DNA from: Sodiomyces alkalinus F11
Taxonomy: Eukaryota > Ascomycota > Sordariomycetes > Glomerellales > Plectosphaerellaceae
Length of the DNA stretch: 64,000 nucleotides
NCBI RefSeq assembly: GCF_003711515.1
Contig: NW_021167091.1
Span: 144,340-208,339, forward strand
Direction: 5' to 3'
Each line of letters opens with the position of its first letter. Within the stretch, counting starts at the first letter, position 1. Of this stretch, positions 13,090 through 23,600 are shown piece after piece. The notes beneath the pieces were generated by a model, which did no database searches, was not told the DNA's origin, and saw only the letters and a list, made by a program, of their open reading frames with translations. The position numbers and the translations under genes are program-made.

Positions 13090-16000
13090 GGAAAGATCTT
13101 ACCTACGTTTAGCAGAACGTGGATATGAACCGTAGCCTGCTAAAAGCAGGGCTAGTAATTGCCTAGAAACGTAAACTAGATATACTAATATATTAAGAGC
13201 CGCTTAAAGGCGAAGTAAGACTATATACCCTACTAAACCTACCCGGCTATAAGAAATTCGCCCCTATCTGGTTATACCCGGAGCCTAGGGAGGAACCGAG
13301 GGTAGTCATCTATATAAGGGCCGACCTTAACTCGTAGTAACTATAGTTATTAGTACCCGGGTCTAGGGACCTACTCCTTATCCAGGTAAACGGTATACAC
13401 TTCCTTAACCTTTACCGATCGCTTTTACTAAAGGAGGATACTTAGGAAGACTTTAAGAACGCCTAATAGACCCCCCCGGCAAATATAACTATCGGCGGGG
13501 ACTTTAACGCCCGATATAAAGACTAGGAGCCGGGAGTTACCTAGACGATAGGTAATAAAAACGGGATTATAGAGTAGATATACTTTTATAGACTAATACT
13601 CTATAACTCCCTAGGGGAAAAGATATATAGCAGGGGCGGGGCCTATACCGTTATCGACCTAGTCTTCTCCTCGGTACCCCTTACCGATATAGGCGTGGTG
13701 CTAAAGGCCGGAGCCCCGGCCTATTATTACCCACTTTTAGGGATAATAGGCACTGCGTATATTATCCTAGCGAACGCCCCTACTAGACCGGACCGATTTA
13801 AGCTCCCTAAAGATAAGGAGAAAAGAGCCGTGATTCGAAAGGAGGTGGCTAATAACCTTTAACTTCTTACACGACCGGGTAAGGACCCGGACTTAATCGA
13901 CTAATAGGTATAGTAACTTATCGACGTGTTAGTAAGCCCCCTCCGCCGGTTTAGGGTAAAGTGCTAAGGGCTAGCTAGTAATAGAAAGCCCTAGTATAAC
14001 GATAAATATAGATAGGCCTATAGGGAGGCTATTCGCCGTAGATATTAAAACCCTAATAATACTAAAGTATAGGAAGCCTTCCGTAAAATAGTGTACCGGG
14101 TAAGTAAGGAGTACTAGAATAAGAGGATTGGGCAAGTAAAGAATACCGATAAACTCTATAAGATTATAGGGTAGTATAAGCTTAGCGACGGACTTTTAGC
14201 CCCCCCGATCTTCCATAATAGATAAGGCTACTTCGAGGACGCCTAAAAGGGTAAGCTATTACAGGAAATAAAGCTCGCGAGGAAGCCTACGGTACCGGAC
14301 CTAACGGATCCCGAAAATCACCTAATAAAACTCTTAAGCCGATATATACCGATAAACTCCCCGATCCTACGGGATAAGGTAAGGTACTACACGATCGACG
14401 TCGATATAATAGCTTTAGGCGGGGATAATATTAGCGTCCCGCTCCTAAGACTAATATAGCTAGAGGTTAAAGAAAAAGTAACGGAACTCTTCGAAACCTA
14501 TAGGCTTATAAAATATCACCCGCGGCCCTTTAGATAAGGAGATATAGTAATAATCGATAAGCCGGGAAAGGACGCCGGTATTATAGCTAGCTATAGGCTA
14601 ATCTAACTACTTAGCGTATTAGGTAAAGGCCTAGAACGTATTATAGTAAGGAGAACGGTATATAGAGCTATAGACGCCGGTATTCTAAACCTATGGTATA
14701 TCGGAGCCCTACCGGGAAGATCGATAATCGACCTTATAGTAGTCCTTATATATAACGTTAAGTTATAGCTAGTATAGGGCAAGCAGGTTATTACTATAAC
14801 TAACGATATAAAGGGAGTATTCGACTTAGTCCTATATAGATAGTTCGTGCATAGGCTCCGGAAATAGGGATAGGATACCCCTACGATTAAGTAGTAGGAG
14901 AGCTTTATATCTAAGAGAAGCGCTCGTGTTATCTTCAGGGCCTCCTACCCGTATAAATACACCCCGCTAGACCCTATAGGCTTACTATAGGGCTTTCTAG
15001 CCTCCCCGATTAGGTAGACCCTTAGTATCGTAGATATATATAGACTACCTAATAAGGATAACCGCTTCGGCTATATAGACGACTCTTACATTATCGCCGC
15101 CTATACGGACCTTAATAAAGTAATAAAGATAGCGACCGAGATATTAGAATAGTAGCTCTAATAGTGTATAGATAACGGAGTAGAACTAGACTTCGATAAG
15201 GCTAAGGCCTAGCTATTCTTACGCTAAAAGATCCCCTAATTCCCTAAGATTTCGGTCTCCCGACTTAACTACGAAGTAATAATAGCCTATACTATAGACT
15301 ACTAAGGACGTCTTTACCCAGCCCTAATAAGATAGCTCGGTATCTATATAGACAAGAAGCTCGAGCTTAACTCCTATATTAAGACGTGGGCGAAAAAGGG
15401 CTTTAAAGTGGCTAACTATATTAAAGGCCTCGCTAAAGCCTTATATAGACCGAACCCCGCCCTACTCCGGAGAGCCGTATTAGTATATCTCTCTATAATT
15501 ACGTACTATACTACGGAAATCTAGTAGGAAGGGCGGACGGCACCGGTATAGGGACGAACTTATATAATTAGTAAGAAGTTATATCGATCTCTATCCGGGC
15601 ACCTCCTTAGGCTACGGGTACTAACCCGAGTATAGTTAACTATAATACGGGCGGTTCTCCTAACCTAGAAAACGGTCCCGGTAATAGCCTTATACCGGGA
15701 GTCTAGTATACCCTCCGTAAAGGAATACGCCGAATACCTCCGCTAGCGATACGCTATACGGGTTATAGAATTAGATAAGGGCTACCCGATAATATAAGCT
15801 GTTACCCCGGTTACCCGCGGCGATGCCCGGAAAACTAAGGCGTTAGTCCGGAGATCGAGGACCCTTCGGACTAAGGAACTCGTGCACACGAATCCCCCTA
15901 AATACCCCCTAATACGCCCCCGCTTTACTAAAAGGTCGTGGAAGGAGGAACTATTCGATAAGAGTCCGAAGAATAAGGCGGCGGCCGCGTTTATAATATA

Positions 16001-16500
16001 GACGGACTCCCTCCCCCCTAACTATACCCTTATATTCTCGGATAGGATATAGAAGGGCCAGGACGCTACCTAGGCCTTCTCTATCTAGCGCGGAGGATAA
16101 GAGATTACCTTAGGCCGCGGATATCTACGTAACACGGAAGTATTCGATAAAGAGGTAATAGGAGCTACTAAAGGCCTAGCCGCGGCACTACACCTACCTA
16201 ATATAAATAATATAACGTACTATATCGATAACTAAGCTATTGTAAGGGGACTTACTAGGACCGCCCCGCGGTTATCTAGGCACGAGTTCCTTAGGTGGTA
16301 ACGATTAGCCTTCGTGAATAAGGCCTAGCTACGCTAGGCACCGGGATATATAGGGGATACCACCGGAGAATAAGAGGCTAACCTAGGCGAGCGTTAAGGT
16401 ATAAGCTATAGAATACTATAGAACCAGGCTTCGAAAATAATATATAAAGAACCGTCCTTACGCGTACTCCACAGCGTTAGAGAAGAAGCTAGGATTTAGT
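13090..16500 (+). pseudogene. LINE-B ORF2: endonuclease, RT, RNase H
   Basis: Endonuclease starts near 13110 and shows the GGDFNARY motif near 13495-13520, followed by a W/E-rich target-binding part and a late S/A-x-x-Y-P-L block near 13720. RT spans about 14460-15300; its catalytic box reads G-Y-I-D-D-S near 15069-15086 with both Asp intact. The codons there (GAC GAC) carry no TpG, so RIP could not change them. RNase H spans about 15990-16340, with the T-D-S start, a central E and a D-N motif near 16227. The C-terminus has a HxxxC-like end near 16650. Stops throughout make it non-functional. Confidence 0.8.
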
Positions 16501-16649
16501 AGGCGGGAGCCCGAAGAACTCCGCCTACCTCGTAGGATACTAATACAGCTCCTATAAGCACGTATTAGGCACGGAGATTTCGATAAATACCACTAACGAT
16601 TTTAGTATAAAGACTATATTACGAACTATAGCTACGGATATAAGAAGAC

Positions 16650-17153
16650 CCGAGAGCACTTCGCCCACTACCGTAAGGTTAGAAACGCCCGTAAATAGCT
16701 AACCTAGCTTTAGCACTACAATAAGAACGGGAATCGGACTAGCCGATTTAACTCGAGGAGACCCTTACGGAGATCCTCACGAATAGGGCGGCGTTCGCCG
16801 CCCTTAATAATATAATAGGCTTCCTGGAAAGGGTTTGCCTATTACTCTTAAAGAGGGGCGCACCTATAACCTAATAGGGGTATAGGTGCCGGAGAAGAAA
16901 AGCATAAAGGCCCCCGAGGGTATATAGCGAGATAATAAGATTCCCTTTATTATTTTACTAACGTTTTATCTTATACACTATTTTAATAGCATAGTACGGG
17001 ATTTATCTTATTTTAGTGGAGAAAGATTATAGAGTTAAACGCTTAGCACTATATAGTCTTAGCATACATATATAGAACCCGCACCACCTAATACTCTAAT
17101 AGGAGACGCGGTCCTAGTACTTACTAGGTACTGCCAAGGCGTTAAATAGAAAG
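16650..17153 (+). other. LINE-B 3' untranslated region
   Basis: No coding frame is visible between the end of ORF2 and the AC-rich tail. Nothing else was recognised. Confidence 0.5.
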
Positions 17154-17173
17154 ACATACACACACACATATAT
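17154..17173 (+). repeat. AC-rich 3' tail of LINE-B
   Basis: ACATACACACACACATATAT ends LINE-B immediately before the right target-site duplication. It is a simple-repeat tail in place of a poly(A). It keeps six CpA steps, although RIP removed most CpA elsewhere in the element. Confidence 0.7.
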
Positions 17174-17921
17174 ACTAAGTAAAACCTAAATATAGTAACC
17201 CCCCCGGAACCACTATATAGTATTACCCGGGTTAGCGTACTAATAGTATTAACCCTATATAGGCGATATACGGGCTCCGCTACGACTTTAACGGCCTTAC
17301 TAAGACTATTATCGGGTTAGACTATTACTTATAAATAGCCCGAATCTATATAGAGATAGATACCGTGGCGGGTACTAAGACGATACTACTACAGGACCTA
17401 GGCGGGCCCTATTAGGTTTAGAAGGACCTTAACCCCTTATAAGTCCCCCTAGCTCGCCGCTATATAACTATAGTAGACTAGTCCCCTTATAATACTAAGA
17501 GATATCGACTTAGTATTAGATAACCTAATTGAGAACCTTATAACCCTAGCCGATAAGGCTATACCGTGTCGCCGCGGGGGTATTCCTAGACTCTTACCCA
17601 TCTCTTAGTAGAACGCGGAGCTAACCGCTTTCATTTAGGAAGTAAGGCGCCTTTACCGTAGATATATATCTAGAAAGTCCCGGAACCGATAGGATAAACT
17701 CTAGGAAATGGAGAGGCGCCGTGATAAGGCTATAATAGTAACGAAGCGGCTATACTAGTAGTACCTACTATATAAGACTAAGAAGAACGATAATCTTGTC
17801 TAGTAATTATAGAAATAGGTATATATAAAAGGGGGAGTACCGCTACTACGCCGAGATAATAGCGATAACCTAGCCACTATATATATAGAGAAAGCCGAAG
17901 TCCTTAACCGGAAGTTCTTCC
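17174..17921 (+). mobile_element. LINE-A copy A2, right part (second half of endonuclease)
   Basis: Continues A2 after LINE-B. It starts with the duplicated target ACTAAGTAAAAC (17174-17185) and then aligns with A1 from about 1415 to 2180. It holds the endonuclease end, with the I-I-G-x-D-Y-Y block near 17310, and the linker before RT. It breaks off inside GAAGTTCTTCC at the start of the copia L1 LTR. RIP stops are present. The rest of A2 ORF2 is not found elsewhere in the window as a clear continuation. Confidence 0.85.
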
Positions 17922-19230
17922 TGTTAATATTAATATTATTACTAGTAACATCCTTAATATCCTTCGAGTATATCCTTTATACTCGAATAAAGGATATCTT
18001 CCCCGCAAGCCTAGACCGTTCTTTGTCGAGTCAGTTCATCTAATACGAGTCAGACAAAGGATACAAAAGATTACGATATTACTACGATATCGATCTATAT
18101 TACGATACTATTACGATATCGATCCTTTTATAAAGAATAAAGGATATTAACCCGTTTCCTCGGTTCGGTTCTTTCCTTTCTTTATTCTTTATTCTTTATT
18201 CTTTATTCTTTATTCTTTATTCTTTATTCTTTATTCTTTATTCTTTATTCTTTATCTTAATCGCTTTTTCGATCTAAAGAAGACACACTACGCGCGTAGA
18301 GATCCTACCTTATAATCCTATTATTACCTTCTTATTTTTCCACTACTTTTCGTGACTTTCGTCCCCTCCACTTATTCGATATCTTTAAAGATCTTTAAAA
18401 GGTTATAAGCCCGGAAAAGCTCGACTGAAGTCTCGAAACAACGCATTCCTTAATTGCCTACGGTCGTAAGCCACAAAGAGAATCCCCCGATTCCAAATAA
18501 CAGTCTCTATTCCCATTCCGATATCACACTCCATATACTACTAACACTGCCTACCTACCTACCTACCGACCTGTCTGCCTATATACCTATATCTACGATC
18601 CTTCGGTTTAATCGGTCGGTCGGCTTAGTCGTACGCTTATAAATCTATAAAATCTATAGAAAAATCATAAAAGCCTACTATTACGTGAATTAAACGGGTG
18701 CACTATTCTTCACATACGGATATAATAACCACTATACTACGAGGGCTATTCTAGTTATTAATACTAGGATATCTTTGTTACTTATAAGTCTTTAGTTCTA
18801 CCTAAGATTTCCCCTATATATTTTCCGACCGTGGAATCCTATATAAATATCGTCTCTTCTACACGACCGTGAATCCCCTCGCTTCGCGAAGACCTATTTT
18901 AGGATCCTCGCGAATAAAGGAATCATACCGGCCCCACTTTAGACCCGCCGGAGTAAAGGAATACTGTTTTTAGAAATAAAGGAATTCTATTATTCGTATA
19001 TACGGGTATCGTTTTCTTTATCTACGAAGCTATTTTTTTCTATTATAGAATAAAGAACTTTATACCGGTTCTACTTTAGACCCGTATAAATAAAGGTATT
19101 ACTATAATACCCACGTCTATGTTTAGAATAAAGAACATGCAAAAAAAGGATTATTTTCCTTATTTATAGTATAACTTCGTTAGTTCTTATCTAAAATACA
19201 TAATAAAAATACCGTTTAGGAGCTCCTAAG
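17922..19230 (+). repeat. L1 5' LTR and leader (internal border not fixed)
   Basis: Starts with a TG terminus at the exact LINE-A2 break. It contains palindromic AATATTAATATT, repeated GATATCGATC blocks near 18085-18125, a heptamer array (18176-18256) and several ATAAAGGA motifs from 18900 to 19100. A short duplicated block, ACTTTAGACCCG, lies at about 18938 and 19071. No 3' LTR survives in the window, so the end of the LTR and the primer-binding site could not be placed. The segment from about 18150 to 18440 is matched, reversed, at about 58700-58940. Confidence 0.5.
18176..18256 (+). repeat. Heptamer tandem array (TTTATTC)n
   Basis: About eleven near-perfect copies of the 7-bp unit TTTATTC inside the L1 LTR. 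The reversed partner near 58880-58915 has only a few units, so the array has expanded in this copy. Confidence 0.8.
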
Positions 19231-19239
19231 ATACCCGTG

Positions 19240-20340
19240 TAGGCTAAACTTAAGGGAATTAACGTGAAGCAGCTAAAGGGTAGTTAGGATTACTAAACCT
19301 AGACGATAACTATACGTGCTTACTTTGCACGAAAGGGAAAGTTTCTAAAAGAGCTTATAAAACCCCTGCCTAAAGATACCTCTAAGAAGATAAAAGAAAA
19401 AGATTTAAATAATAATAAAGATTTACTCTCCGCTTTATAAAAAAGGCCGCTAACGTAGGTTTAGGACCTTAATTTTACTTTAGAAATCTAGGAAAAGCTA
19501 AAATCCCTGTATAAGAAAAAGGGTTTTTAAGTAGACTACGATATCCTTACGTCGTTTTTTAACCTAGATATCTTAGAATTCCCCACGCTTAAGGACTGTC
19601 TATATAAAGTCTAAGAAAGGCTAATTATCCTTTAAGGAAAGGATATGATTCTACCTAATAAGGTGGTTTTTACCTAGACTCTAAACTACCTCGATAAGCG
19701 TTACGACGTTGTCACCTCATAGATCACACAGGCTCTTCGGCACGATATCGATAGCTATACGTTTAATAACATCGTTATAGAACTAATGAATACGTCAAGG
19801 AACATCGACTCTTCTACCTTAAAGGCCCTACTTATAAAAGCTTAGAAAAACCAGAAGAAACAGTCGAACGGAGGATAGTAGAAGAACCAAAAGAACCTCT
19901 TCTATAGTAACTATAAAAGATCCAGGTATCTACCGACGAACTATTACTTTTTATACCCTAAAAAAGCCCCCGTAGAATAGGTGGTTAAGGGAAAGTCCTT
20001 AGGCACGAGGAAAAATACCTAAAATCGGGTAAATAAAAATAAAAAGCCTCCGAAGAAGAAGACGGAACCGTCGAAGCTATCGTTACGAGAGACTAAAATA
20101 CTTAATTTCTTCCGTTAATACGAGTTATAGAAGCCTTTAGGGAAAATAAGTAACGACGAAACTATGAATTTAGTTTCTGATTTACCACCTACGGAGAAGC
20201 CTTTTTCGGAAGCTAATACCGATGATAAAGCCGAAGATTAGTAGCATGAAGAAGAAAAAGAATTAGAAGAAGAAAAAGAAAAAGAAAATCAGGAAAAAGA
20301 AGAAGAAGACTCGGATAACGAGGTTCTTTTTTAAGACGTT
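19240..20340 (+). pseudogene. L1 Gag (copia type), few stops
   Basis: Copia Gag packages the element RNA. The frame starts near 19240 with a L-K-G-x-N-V-K-Q-L-type beginning, followed by a helical core (about 19450-19840). A long Lys/Glu-rich tail follows, with acidic runs at 20240-20310 (E-E-E-K-E-L-E-E-E-K). No clear CCHC knuckle was seen; an F-Y-S-N-Y-K-x-S-R-Y-x-P-x-N-Y segment near 19905-19945 could be a degraded one, with Tyr at the Cys positions. Only scattered TAG/TAA stops interrupt it. Confidence 0.6.
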
Positions 20341-20479
20341 CCTATTATGCCTAAGCCATAACGTCTCCCGGACCCCCACGCCAAAGACCTAATAGATATT
20401 AAACAGGTACTTATCCTTTAAAATAAACCCTAAATTAATAAAACTCCTTAAAATACTAATATAAATATAGGACGGGTCG

Positions 20480-21656
20480 TGGAAAAGATACACAGGATTT
20501 TAGATAGTTTAATTAAATTGGATTTGAATTTGTATATTAATAGTGGTGCTATAGCACACGTTATAGTAAATAAAACGCTCTTTTCTATATATAAAACTAC
20601 TAAAAGTACTACTAGTTAGGGTAATACAAATAAAATAAAACTAACAGGTACTAGTGACTATTATATTAAATTCAGGGATTCAGGCAGAGTAATACTAGTT
20701 CAGAACTATTTATATATTCCCGAATTAGGTACAAATGTCATCAGTCTTCCAGTCCTAGATAAGAAGAAAATCTACTGCCTCACAGGAAGTAACCAGCTTA
20801 TTATATTCCAAAATAACCAATATAAAACCACCGACGTTTATACTAGAGCTGTTTTACATAACGGCCTCTACTAGGCTTCGGCATAGGCCCTAACGTGCGG
20901 GGGGGTAATAGGGTCGTCGTCACGGTCCTTAAAGCCCCACAGTGCTATAAATATAACAGGAACAAAGAAGACTATTTTAGATAAAAGAAAAGGAATAAAG
21001 GAACTCTTAGAAAAGACCCCCCCAAAGACCCACTCTTTAGGGGTATAAAGGAATATACAGGTCGTAGAATAAAGAAAAGAATAAAGAATCGAATAAAGAG
21101 ACCGAAATAACCGTCGGAAAATAATAAATAACAAAGAGAACACAACGCTATAGCACTGCAGGATAGGTTATATAAGCCCCACTGCTTTAAAATATATAAA
21201 TAAAGATACTATAAATATATCCAAAGAAGATATACTAGAAATACAGAGCTGTAAAGCCTGTAGAAAAGGTAAGTCAGCCACGCTTGCAAATAAAGAATCC
21301 ATTAATAAATATAAGGATTTTTCCTACCTTAAAAAGGTTTATATGGATTTATACGGGGCTATCGACCCTATAACGTATAATGGAAAGCGTTGGGTTCTGT
21401 TTATAATAGACCGTTCCACACGGTATCTATGGGTAAAACTACTTATAGATAAATAAGAAATAACTGTTATAAAGGTAATAAAAGAGTGGAAAATTCCCCT
21501 TGAAAATAATAAATATAATATAAAAATAAAAGAAGTAGATACCGACGGCGGAAAAGAATTTACGAATGCCTCTTTTAAAAGACTATTCGTCGGTGTAAAT
21601 CATAATATAAAACCCCCGTATACCCACAAGACTTAAGGCTTAATAGAACGGGGTTT
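20480..21656 (+). pseudogene. L1 Pol N-terminal part: protease, pre-integrase, integrase
   Basis: The aspartic protease region is near 20520-20880: L-Y-I-N-S-G-A-I-A-H-V matches the copia D-S-G-A-T-x-H motif with Asp replaced by Asn (TGAY to TAAY, again RIP-like). A Lys-rich linker runs to about 21140. The Gag-pre-integrase domain (about 21150-21290) has G-x-I-S-P-x-A-L-K-Y-I and a C-K-A-C-R-K-G-K-S zinc-binding end. The integrase core starts near 21330 with M-D-L-Y-G-A-I and includes V-D-T-D-G-G-K-E-F-T near 21540-21565. Sequence stops at the LINE-A5 tail, before the catalytic Glu region is complete. Confidence 0.75.
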
Positions 21657-22006
21657 TTATTATTATTATTATTCTTCTTACTCCGCTATTCTATCTAATC
21701 TATAGGAGCCTAGTTTAGACTATACGGTCCTTCTCGGGTAGCTATACGGGGGAAAACCCGAGATCCCGGGGAAAACCTCTATACTCGTCCTTAGTCAGAG
21801 TAGTGCCGCTACGGGGCTGATATAGCCCGGGTTCGCCCCGTCTATATATCTGGATCGCACCTTTAGGCTAGTGGCTAACGGGAAGGGTAGTAGGCTATAG
21901 TTCGGGTTAGTCTAGGCCGGTTATTAGTAAGGGGGCGGGGGCTACAAGGGTACCGCGGCGTCTCCGCTATATAGCGGCCGCGGTATACTAACTACGGCCT
22001 CCTTAT
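21657..22006 (-). mobile_element. LINE-A piece A5 (3' UTR end with (TTA)n tail)
   Basis: Reverse complement of the last ~350 bp of LINE-A1 (about 5590-5940). Shared landmarks are the paired GGTTTTCCCC/GGGTTTT motifs, the GGACCGTATAGTCTA block and the terminal repeat, here (TTA)n at 21657-21673. It inserted into copia L1 and is cut at 22007 by the G2 LTR. It probably continues beyond G2 as A6. Confidence 0.8.
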
Positions 22007-22300
22007 TATTACGACCAACAGGCCCAACACACAATATACAGGAAGGATGCCCTGGTACGTGACGCCGCACCAAGACATAACCAGAAGATAACTCAGGAAG
22101 GAGTCACGTGTCAGGCCACGTGATACAGGGAAAGGATACTTTGGAATAATATAGGGAGTGATTACTAAGGGTTTAGTGAGTAAGAGTAAAGAATATAGGG
22201 AGTGATCACTAAGGGCCTAGTAAGGAAGAGTGAATAATATAGGGAGTAATCACTAAGGGCCTAGTAAGTAAGAGTGAATAACACACTATATATACCTTAG
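22007..22300 (+). repeat. G2 left (5') LTR, 3' border uncertain
   Basis: Starts TATTACGAC (RIP form of TGTTACGAC), matching the right LTR at 29075. It holds two CACGTG palindromes near 22106 and 22117, three 44-45-bp tandem units (22147-22279) and a TATA-like ACTATATATACC just downstream. The right partner is lost in the gap beyond its third unit, so where the LTR ends and the primer-binding site begins cannot be set. It is less RIPed than the right LTR. Confidence 0.7.
22147..22279 (+). repeat. Three tandem 44-45-bp units in the G2 LTR
   Basis: Each unit begins AATATAGGGAGT, holds the palindrome AGTGATCACT (units 1 and 3 carry one change) and ends in AAGAGTGAAT or a variant. The same array occurs in the right LTR from about 29217. 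Their place upstream of a TATA-like box is where U3 enhancers sit; that role is inferred. Confidence 0.8.
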
Positions 22301-22689
22301 TATCCTAGGTCTTACTTCTACTAGAGAATAAGATATCGATTAATCTAAGTCTTCACCTAGACTACTATTCTACGCTTAAACCTACCTTATAAAGAAGACG
22401 CCTAGTCTTTACGACGTAACTACGACTAGACCACTATAAACGATAGTTACTGCTCTTTAGTTAATATCCTCTTCTTATTTTAAACTAAAACCTTAACGCT
22501 AGTCCCCTATTATCCGCTATACTATAGAGGACCGGAAGCTGTCGTAATATTTTAATTAATCTTATTCGGTAAGTAGACCTTAATACCTAACAAGTAGTAC
22601 TCTCTCGATAGAAGGTAATATATCGAATAACGCTAATACTACGGGTAATACTACTAGTAACGCTAGAATAACGGCCACCGCGGCCGCCG

Positions 22690-23600
22690 ACCTAATATAA
22701 GCTATACGTAATTAAATTATATAACTCTATTAAGAGAACTAGTAACTCTGAGCTTAGATTAAGGCACTACGTCCTAGTAACCTAAGGTATAAATACCCAG
22801 GGCTACCTAAGTATAATAGGACTTAAGGATAGCTATAAGGCTTCCTAACCTATCTCCGTGGGTATTTCTTATTCTATAAGGACACCCTTAACACGAAGGA
22901 GGCGAAGGTTCTTTACGCTATAGCACTCTATACGGGAGACGTCTATAGATAGTTTAAGCCTATCCATAGGGACTATCTAAAGCACCTTAGTAATCCTACC
23001 GAGAGGGAGGATAATATTACGGCTATTTTCGGCGATTTCGAGGTCTTCGCTTAGCGACTCGGCGGTATCTTTAGGTAACCCGATAAGAAAAGGGTCGTTA
23101 CCTAATAACTTAAAAAGCTTCGATAGACTAAGTTAATAGCCGACTATACCGCTAAGTTCTAATAGATCGCCTTAAAGCTTAACTATAATAATAAACCCCT
23201 TATAGACTAATACTATTATAGACTTAAAGATAAAGTTAAGGACGAACTATATAAGCTTAACCGCCTAGACGATTTTAGTATATTTATAGCTATAGCTATT
23301 CGGATCGATAACCGATAATTTAAATAACGAATAGAGAAATACTAGAACTCGAATACTATAATATATACTACTTACTATAGGAGGAACTAAGCTAATACTA
23401 GCAGGAAGTAACTATACCCACGCTAATTTAGGAGCACCTCGTATAGATACTATAATAATCCTATAAAGATTAATAATATTAACCGATAGAATAATAAGTA
23501 GAGCAGGAAAGATATAAGCAAAGTTAAATACTATAATTACGATAAAATAGGCCACTTTACGCGTAATTACTAATAGCCTAAAAGAGAATAATCGTAGCGA
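22690..23600 (+). pseudogene. G2 Gag with zinc knuckle
   Basis: A gypsy Gag that forms the particle. The core runs about 22860-23360 and includes F-G-D-F-E-V-F-A, A-D-Y-T-A-K-F, Y-R-L-K-D-K-V-K-D-E-L and a late F-I-A-I-A-I-R-I-D-N-R segment. The CCHC knuckle at 23529-23570 reads Y, Y, H, Y: the His is kept and three Cys are now Tyr. RIP stops occur throughout. The start is not certain. Confidence 0.75.

Larger units (their letters stand above)
10997..17173 (+). mobile_element. LINE-B, near full-length non-LTR retrotransposon nested in LINE-A2
   Basis: A second LINE family, different from LINE-A, with a 5' UTR (about 10997-11270), ORF1 with CCHC knuckles, ORF2 with endonuclease, RT and an RNase H domain, and a 3' tail rich in AC repeats. 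It is bounded on both sides by a 12-bp duplication of LINE-A2 sequence, so it is a complete insertion of about 6.2 kb. The RNase H and the architecture suggest a Tad/I-type clade. RIP is heavy but not saturated. Confidence 0.85.
17922..21656 (+). mobile_element. Ty1/copia retrotransposon L1, 3' truncated, lightly RIPed
   Basis: Begins with TGTTAATATT inside LINE-A2 and continues with an LTR/leader, Gag, protease, pre-integrase and integrase N-terminal part, in the copia order (integrase before RT). It ends at the (TTA)n tail of LINE-A5, so RT and RNase H are lost. CA and TG are much commoner here than in the flanks, and in-frame stops are sparser, so this element escaped much of the RIP or arrived later. 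Part of its LTR reappears reversed at about 58480-58945. Confidence 0.75.

Noticed and set aside
18454..18642. 62-codon open frame on the plus strand
   Set aside because: It lies in the L1 LTR/leader, is low complexity (Leu/Thr/Tyr/Pro from short repeats) and has no family resemblance; a chance opening.
20871..21143. 90-codon open frame on the minus strand, Phe/Leu-rich
   Set aside because: It is antisense to the Lys-rich linker between copia protease and integrase in L1; the hydrophobic composition is the mirror of AAA/AAG codons on the coding strand.
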